Shown here piece by piece: positions 56,536 through 64,000 of a DNA stretch of 64,000 bases. Each line of letters starts with the position of its first letter. Positions within the stretch are counted from its first letter, which is position 1. The DNA comes from Austropuccinia psidii (Eukaryota; Basidiomycota; Pucciniomycetes; Pucciniales; Sphaerophragmiaceae). The notes beneath the pieces are model-generated. The model ran no database searches. It was not told where the DNA came from and was given only the letters and a program-made list of their open reading frames with translations. Position numbers and translations under genes: made by a program. Location: contig JALGQZ010000002.1 in the NCBI GenBank assembly GCA_023105745.1, forward strand, positions 77,355,285-77,419,284. The letters are read 5' to 3'.

Positions 56536-58698
56536 ATGACTCCTACTAGAAGTGGAAGTAATTACTCCATCCAATCAAATGGATCTGGACCAGGACATTC
56601 CAGCCACAAATCCAAAAGGCAAGAATGTCCTCTCAGAGGAGAGGCACAAATGGAGGATGCCAGAACTTCCACCAGTTCCCAAAGGTTAGCCAGCACCTTT
56701 GAACCTCTTATTGAGAGTCCAGAAGCTGACATAACTGCTATTGCTGTTAGACCTGAACCATTTCCAACAGGCAGCTGTGGAAATTTATCAATCCCAATGG
56801 AAAAACTGGTTCCTGGTGTCAAAACAACAAGAGTGGGAACTCCTTCCAAGTCTTTGGATAGGCACCATGAACTCTTATCTTCAAGTGAAGAAGTTCATGG
56901 GGCCAGAAAAGACAGAAGATCTTCTGCTGGGTTGGACACCAATGTCTGTCAAAGGACAAGTCCAACAGATCAAAGCTTGGTTGAAAAACCAAAGCATGTT
57001 GTCAGAGGATCAGAAGAAGAAATTGGCTCAAGGCAAGGACAACAGCCCAGTGGAAGCTCCTCAAGCATCCACCAGCAAAAATCCGCCTCAACAAGTGCCA
57101 AACAAGCCCAAGCAAGCCCCAAAGACCAATCAGAAGGGCAAGCAAAAGGCAAAGGGAAAGGCAAAGCCCAAGTGGAACAAACATTACCCTCAGAATTACA
57201 GAATCCCAAAGAAGGAAAAGACAGCCATGGACAATGTGTTCAATATGGCAAGAACTTTGATGGAATTCAAAAACAAGGAGGAGGAAAGATTGAACCAATC
57301 CTTTCCAAAGAAGTAGATCTTGTAAAACTTGTAACTTACTTTGAATCTTTTAATAAGGAAATTATGGCAAAATTTAAAGCATTTGATCACGTCCAACAAA
57401 AGTTGGGTAATGAGATACTACAAGTAAAAGACCAATAAAAGACCATAATTGGCCTTGAAAATGTTAACAAGGCAAATATTTTGTCTTTGACGCAAATTTG
57501 TGAAAGACTTGAGTTTAAAGTTACCTTACTCAATCAACCAGATGAGAACTCAATTTCTTTTATAACTGGACAGTTAAGGGAATTAAAAATACAAGTTCAA
57601 AGCTTGGAAAATTCAACTGGTCACAATGCAGCTCTTTTTCAAGAACAATTGGAAAAAAGTGATAAAGCAAGACTTGAATTGAAAGAAGACATTCAATCAA
57701 GTATTAATAATATATCACTAAAAAATGAATTTCCAAGGCAATCCACAACAATTCTTGACAGAAATGTTCGGAACTTGAATAATGATCTACATCATATAAT
57801 TTCAAGTCATGATGTGGAAACTGCTTGCAATTTTAAGGACATTCCAAGATTAGAGGAATGGCCAACCTTCAATGGTGAAGGAGAATATAATCTTATGGAA
57901 TTTATGAAAACAATTGATATGTTCAAAGAAGACTTTAACATACCAGATGAATACATAAGTGCCAGATTACACTCATTATTTACCAAATCAGCAAAGAAAT
58001 GGTATTATAAAATGAGACAAGACCATGGTAAACATTATTGGCCTTGGTGGAAAGAACAAGTTATTTCCAAATGGGCAAATGATTCCTGGAGATTTAGAAT
58101 GTAAAATTCTTTTGAAGAAGCCATTTTTAATATTGAGAGGGACAGGCCCATGACTTGGTTTCTTAAACAGAAGGACAGATTAACTGCCCTTCATCCTGAT
58201 ATGTCTGAACCAATGGTACATAAAAGGATATTAAGAAAGTGTGGTGGTGACCTTGAGCGTGCTATAAGAAGCAGATGTATTGAGCCTTGCTCTACAGAAG
58301 ATTATATCAATGCTATGGAGGATATCACTACTAGAGCAAACATTGGAAGAAATTGTTATAAACCCCCAATAGACAACAAGACTAGTGGGAAACCAATTTT
58401 AAAACCAAATAAACCACATGACAGATCTCCTTTGAAATGTCATAAATGTGGAAGTACATCTCATTTAGCAAACACTTTTCCAAATAAGACAAGAACTAAT
58501 GAGATAAATGTTGAAAAAGTGGAAGAAACAAAAGAAACTGATGTATCTTTAAATGAAAGTGATTCTGAGCCTTCAGAAGAAGAAGAAGCATCAGAACAAC
58601 TTGGTATAGAAAATATTAATGTTTCTTTTGAGGTCACTGAGGTACATACTCACTTACCACAGTACAGTGATGAATGTATGGATCTCATACATGTGTAA
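56536..58698 (+). pseudogene. Gag part of element D
   Basis: This is the first part of one long frame. It starts MTPTRSGSNYS, then has a Ser/Gln/Lys-rich spacer, a coiled-coil-like region (57340-57780), a capsid core (LEEWPTFNGEGEYNL, KKWYYKMRQDHG, 57840-58290) and a zinc knuckle at 58438-58479 whose last ligand is Phe instead of Cys. An acidic tail follows. In-frame stops are TAA 57436, TAA 58102 (Glu in C) and TAA 58696 (Gln, CAA, in C). The last two are each one base from the C codon. Confidence 0.85.
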
Positions 58699-61539
58699 GA
58701 TGCCAAAATGCAAAAAACCAAACCTGCTAGAGGTAAAGGTTATACAGCTGGGTCATCTTGCATCACTAATATTGTGATAAATAACACAGAAGCCAAGATA
58801 CATCTTGACTCAGGTTCTTTTTGCACTTTTGTTGGAAAAGATTATCTTGACAAAATTTATACCAATTGGCAAGACAAGTTGATGCCAATTGAAGGTGTAA
58901 AATTCAGCAGTGCTAGCCAGAACATGCACCCTTTGGGTATACTTGAAGCAGAAATAATATTTCCTCATCCAGCAGGGAGTATAAGATTGAAAGCTGAATT
59001 TGTTGTTATGAACAATTGTACTTCACAACACTTTATACTTGGAAATGATTATCTCAATATCTATGGTATTGATATTAACAATCATAAGGACAGGTATTTC
59101 ACTATAGGGGAAAATAAAAGGCAAAAATTTGCTTTTTCTCTAGAAAGAAAAGAAATTACTGTCATTAAACAAGTAAAGAATGTTAAAAAAGAAAAATTTG
59201 TGTCAGATCAGCTAAGTGAAGCACAAATTAGTCCTGAATTAACACCAGAAATGAAGGAAGAACTTATTGAAGTTTTATTTCAATATAGAGAAGCCTTTGC
59301 TTCTGATAATGAACCACTTGGGGCTGTAAAAGGCCATGAGGTGGACATTATGCTTAATGAGGAAAGGCCTTATCCACCACTATTAAGGAGACCAGCTTAC
59401 CCAGCTAGCCCTAGGGCTAGAGAAGCATTAGAAAATCATATTAATGAACTAATGAAACTGGGAGTTCTTAGAAAAATTGGGCACAATGAGGAGGTTGAAG
59501 TCACAACTCCAGTAATCATTACTTGGCATAATGATAAGTCAAGGATGGTTGGTGATTTTAGAGCACTGAATACTTATACTATTCCAGACAGGTATCCAGT
59601 CCCTAGAATTCATGAGAATTTGACTCAATTATCCAAAGCAAGATTCATCACTTCTATGGATGCTCTAAAAGGCTCTCACCAGAATGTTTTGACACCTCAT
59701 GCTAGGAAATTATTGAGAATAATTTCTCATTGTGGTATTTATGAATATTTGAGGATGTCTTTTGGTATTAAAAATGCACCCTCTCATTACCAAAGAATGA
59801 TGAATACTATCTTCCCACATGAATTATCAGAGGGATGGTTGATCATTTATATTGATGACATTATAACTTGTTCAGAAACCTGGCAATTACATTTGGAGAG
59901 ACTTTCATTAGTACTTAAGAAAATTCTACAAGTGAACATGAAAATTTCTCTTAAAAAATGTAATTTTGGGTTTCATGAGTTAAAAGCTCTAGGACATGTA
60001 GTCTCAGGACTAAGCCTTGGTGTTGATAAAAACAAAGTGACTGCAGTTTTACTGAAACAAATGCCCCAGAACAAAAAAGAAATGATGTCTTTCTTAGGGT
60101 TTTCCAGTTATTACAGACAACACCTTAAAGATTTTGAAATCCATGCCAGATCATTATACAGAATTTGTGATCAACAAACTGTTTTTGAAATGACACAGGA
60201 AAGAATTCAAGCATATGATAAAATCAAGTATGCCTTGACCAATGCACCATTATTATTGATGCCAGATTGGAAAATTCCTTTCAAGCTGTATATTGATGCA
60301 TGTGGTGATGGTTTAGGAGCTTCTCTTCATCAAGTTCAAATTGTCAATGAAAAGCCTTATGAAGGTCCAATTTGTTTCATTTCAAGACAAATTAAACCTA
60401 CTGAGGCCGGATATGGAGCTAGCCAAATGGAGTGCCTTTGCCTTGTTTGGGCTCTGGAAAAACTTCATTACTATCTTGATGGTAGTGTGTTTGAAGTAAT
60501 TACTGATTGTAATGCAGTTAAATCACTTCTTAACATGAAAACTCCAAACAGACACATGTTAAGATGGCAGATTGCTATACAGGAGTATAGAGGCAATATG
60601 ACCATAGTACATAAAGCCGGAAATATTCATAAGAATGCTGATGGATTGAGTAGATGGGCATTACCAAATACACATGATAATCCTGCCTATGTTCCTACAA
60701 GTGCAGAACCTCAAATTTCAATTGAAGGAATTAATATCACAGATGTTGGAACAGAATTCTTTGAAGAATTTAGGGGAAGCTACAAGCAAGATAAGAATTG
60801 TCATATTCTTACTGCTCTACTTGACAAAGATTGTAAAGATGCAGCATTGGCTAATTCTCTGGATGACATTTGGAAAACATCTTATGATAATGGAAGATTC
60901 CATTTGTTTGATGGTATACTATATCATAGATCTAAACATACATGTGTGATGGTCCTATGTAGTAGAATGTTGATTAACACAATACTACTAGAATGCCATG
61001 ATAACATTTATTCTGGACATCTGTCTGAATACAGAACAATGGAAAGAATTAAGACATGTGCCTGGTGGCCATCTTGGAGAAGAGATGTCATTGAGTACTG
61101 TCATAGTTGTGATAGATGCCAGAAAGCCAATAAAGCTACTGGTAAAAGATTTGGTCTGATGATCCATATCCAAGAACCAAGTACCCCATGGGAAGTGGTT
61201 CATATGGATTGGGTAACTGCATTACCACCTGGAGGTGATAAGAGTTACAATGCATGTCTTGTTATTGTAGACAGATATAGCAAAACACCAATCTTTTTAC
61301 CATGTCACAAAGATGACACAGCTATGCATACAGCTCTTTTAATCTGGAATAGAGTAATATCCCATACTGGTCTCTTTAAAAACATCATTAGTGACAGAAA
61401 CCCAAAATTTACATCAGCCTTATGGACTAATTTACATAAGCTTTTGGGTACAAAATTATTATTCTCAACAGCATACCATCCACAAACAGATGGCTTAGCA
61501 GAAAGAATGATTCAAACCCTTGAGGACATGATCAGATGA
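58699..61539 (+). pseudogene. Pol of element D: protease, RT, RNase H, integrase
   Basis: A 943-codon uninterrupted stretch in the same frame as gag. In order: protease with intact HLDSGSF (58801-58821); RT with VGDFRALN and the catalytic YIDD at 59848-59859; RNase H ([39 protein letters not shown]); integrase HHCC (CHDNIYSGH and YCHSCDRC) and DDE core Asp 61207, Asp 61393, Glu 61501 with standard x35 spacing. It ends at an in-frame TGA (61537). All visible catalytic residues are intact, making this the best-preserved pol in the window. Confidence 0.92.
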
Positions 61540-62304
61540 TTTTGTGCTTATGGCCTGGAGTTTAAAGATTCTGACAGCTTTACCCATGATTGGTGTACTC
61601 TTATACCAGCATTGGAATTAGCCTATAAGACCTCCATCCATGCTTCCACAGGCAAGACCCCTGCAATGTTGGAAAAAGGATGGAACCCCAAACTTCCAGT
61701 CGATACTTTGAAGAAAGATCTAGTTGATATTCATCCAACTGCTTCCAGCTTTTAGTTGTTGCTTGATAAAGTGAGGCACCATGCAAATCAAAGCATGAAT
61801 GATGCCTTTGAATATGCTAAGCAGAAATGGGATAAAAGTCATAAAACCCCAGAACTCAAAGTAGGGGACTTAATACTAGTTTCAACCTTGAACTTTAATA
61901 ATATTAAAGGTCCAAAGAAATTGAAAGATTCCTTTGCAGGACCATTTATTATTAAAGCCCTTCATGGGACGAATGCAGTACAAGTAGAACTGTCAGGAGA
62001 ACTGGAAAATAAACATCCAACATTCCCTGTCAGTCTGGTAAAGCATTACACTTCAAGTGACAAGGAATCATTTCCTTTAAGAAATGAAACACCCTTAGAA
62101 GTACCCCCACTGGACCTAAGTGAGGAGAAAAAGGTACTGAAAGTCTTGAAAGAAAGAAGACTCAGGGGAAAAAATGAAAGAGAATACTTGGTCAGGTATA
62201 GAAATCCACAACATGAAGATGAGTGGATTGTAGAAAACAAAATACCTGATTCCCAAAAGTTTCTCAGAAGATTCAGACATGAGAGAAGACCAATTTCTCA
62301 ATAA
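61540..62304 (+). pseudogene. Integrase C-terminus of element D
   Basis: This continues in the same frame after TGA 61537, with another stop TAG at 61753 (Lys, AAG, in C). It contains WCTLIPALELAYKTS, the LKVGDLILVST block and a chromodomain-like end (REYLVRYRNPQHEDEW). The natural stop is TAA 62302. Confidence 0.85.
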
Positions 62305-62419
62305 AAAGTTTGAATTGTGTGCTTTACATACTTGAAAGTATAAGTAGAGAGGTTGGACAGTGGATTATACCCCCCCCAAATAACTTGAAGTACACTACAA
62401 AAGAAAAATTGTGGTACAA

Positions 62420-62440
62420 TTTTTTTTTGGTGGTAGGGAA
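62420..62440 (+). promoter_or_regulatory. Polypurine tract of element D
   Basis: A T run followed by GGTGGTAGGGAA directly precedes the 3' LTR start TGTGAGCC. Note that the upstream part is a T tract (U-box-like) rather than purine. Confidence 0.78.
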
Positions 62441-64000
62441 TGTGAGCCTGTGAGGTATGTATGACATACCCATAAGGCCACAAATGATTTTATAAACAGT
62501 TAATTTTGTCTTAAACAGACTTTTTGGTTGAATTTAAAATAAAAAATAATAAAAAATAAGTATAACTTTTTTTGGATAAACAAAGTTATAAATATTATGT
62601 CATTTTTGGATTCTACACCAAAAATAACCTAGGGTACACCCATAGGGTGTTATACCCAAAACCACTTATTTTTTATGTTATTGGAAGATTTAAGAATCTC
62701 ACAGTACCAATGTAGCTTTTTTAACATTTTTTTAAAATTGTTAAATTTAAGCTTAATTAAGCTTAAATTTAAAGTTGCATAAGGTTTATGCAAACTTACC
62801 AAAATTTTAGTTAAAATTGAGGTGTGGTGTATATTTACTGAATTGGCTAAGGATTTGCCATACAGAATGTAAATCCTGCGTGAGCTCAATTTAAAAGGGT
62901 TTAAGGCCATAGTATGGCTTTAAATAAATAAAAGGGCAAAATCCACGCAAAAAGGTGGGACAAAGGAAAAAGACCAAATAGAGCTGGGGTACCCATTTTT
63001 TTGGATCTGCAAGGATTCAATTAAGGTTGTCCACCTGTATTGGAGGATTTTCAACCTTATTTAAACTTTAATATTAGACTTTGATCCAACCTTAAGGTTT
63101 AAACTGGTTTTATCCCAATTTGGACAGGAATTTCAAGCTGCCAAAGGGTAAATCCCAATATGCAGGCTTGAAATCAAGGTTTTAAGAACTGTCAGAGCTT
63201 AATTAAGCTTAAAACTTTAAAGTTTCAAGTATTAAAACCTTATCAAAACTTAAGGTTTAGTGTGTTTTGCTATTTTACGTGGAAAAATAGCAATAACTTC
63301 AAAAATTCATTAAAAATCCAATTCTTAATGGATTTGCTTGAAAGGTTCACACAACTTAGAATTTAATATGATCAATATATAAATTAAATTTTAAGTATCT
63401 TTTATAAATAAATTTCCTGGTTAATTAGCCTGGAAATTTACTCTTTTAATTAAGCTCAAAGAAATTTATGATTTCTTTAAAAATTAATTAAAAATTGAGT
63501 TTAAGAGATTTCTACTTGAAACTCTATTTTTAAGTTTTTCATGTGATGAACTTTAATATAAATAAGCTTATTTTTATTAAAAACTTAAAATAATTAGTTT
63601 AAATGAGGATTAAAGTTACATGGAGTTAAGAATAACACTGGTAACTTTAAATTGGAAGTAAAAATAAGTTGCCTTAAGTTAAGAACTTTATTTTTAAGCA
63701 TGGTTTTTCAGTTTTGACCTGAGCACGCCCTCTACATCCATTATGAATCATGAGAGCTGCTCTGAAGACATAAAAAGAGTCTTTTCATCACTGTTTTTGT
63801 CCATCATTCATTATCAATCCAATCATATTAGACATCTAAACAGGTAAAGTTTTATTAAATATAAAATCTTATTATTAAAAGTAATTCTTAAGTTATTTTT
63901 ATTCTTTATTTATTGAAATTAAAGAATTGAAGTCATAGAATTCAGATTATTGTTGTAATCACCAATAATATATTTTATTATATAAAATTATCTTCTTAAA
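62441..64000 (+). repeat. 3' LTR of element D, truncated by window end
   Basis: 1560 bp are visible and collinear with the 5' LTR from 53640, apart from point changes and one 20-bp deletion near 63205. Confidence 0.95.

Larger units (their letters stand above)
53640..64000 (+). mobile_element. Element D: Ty3/gypsy element, 3' end outside window
   Basis: This plus-strand element has 5' LTR 53640-55834, PBS, one gag-pol frame 56536-62304, polypurine tract and a 3' LTR starting at 62441 that runs off the window (about 635 bp missing by comparison). Over the first 365 bases the two LTRs differ by roughly 3-4% by eye, including a CpG-to-CpA change, so it is younger than C. Gag-pol has five in-frame stops but no frameshift. 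Confidence 0.94.

Overview
The window looks like transposon-filled heterochromatin of a filamentous fungus, most likely a rust (Pucciniales). I see no convincing single-copy host gene. The evidence is wall-to-wall Ty3/gypsy elements, a Mutator-like (MULE) transposase with short GT-AG introns, a fungal Zn(II)2Cys6 motif, A+T richness and almost complete loss of CpG. From memory only, the Gag and zinc-cluster families resemble predicted proteins of the myrtle rust Austropuccinia psidii; this was not checked against any database.

Two related chromodomain Ty3/gypsy subfamilies dominate. The A/F type has about 750-bp LTRs and an extra antisense gene between integrase and the 3' LTR. The B/E type has about 1.55-1.61-kb LTRs and, in E, no extra gene. 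A third family (C, D) has about 1.8-2.2-kb LTRs and a tRNA-type primer site.

Left nest (1-26311): F (+, only its 3' end, 23954-26311) was hit by B (-; 8624-10959 and 21535-23953). B was hit in its RT region by A (+; 1-8623, 5' end off the window) and in its gag by C (-; 10960-21534, 5-bp duplication AATTT). The left LTR of C carries a 516-bp solo LTR with duplication TGTAT.

Middle (26312-45483): 26312-28440 is unassigned A+T-rich DNA with degenerate 140-bp repeats. A 20-bp A/T satellite follows (diverged flank from 28440, core 32929-35701, diverged flank 37722-38045). It is interrupted by a 4.36-kb MULE encoding a transposase-OTU protease fusion (28572-32928) and by its 2.0-kb internal-deletion derivative (35702-37721). 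Next come unidentified decayed coding-like DNA (38.0-42.0 kb), relics of C/D-type elements (42.1-44.7 kb) and an unusually CpG-rich repeat block (44737-45483).

Right nest (45484-64000): E (-) was hit in its 5' LTR by D (+, 53640 to beyond the window end).

Every large reading frame carries stops or frameshifts except the gag of A, which is open but cut by the window edge. Most interesting are the antisense Zn2Cys6 gene in the A/F elements, a Tf1-like self-priming signature (14-nt LTR/PBS complementarity beside a conserved hairpin), the MULE-OTU fusion with iterated terminal 16-mers, and the near-total absence of CpG even in an open gag frame.
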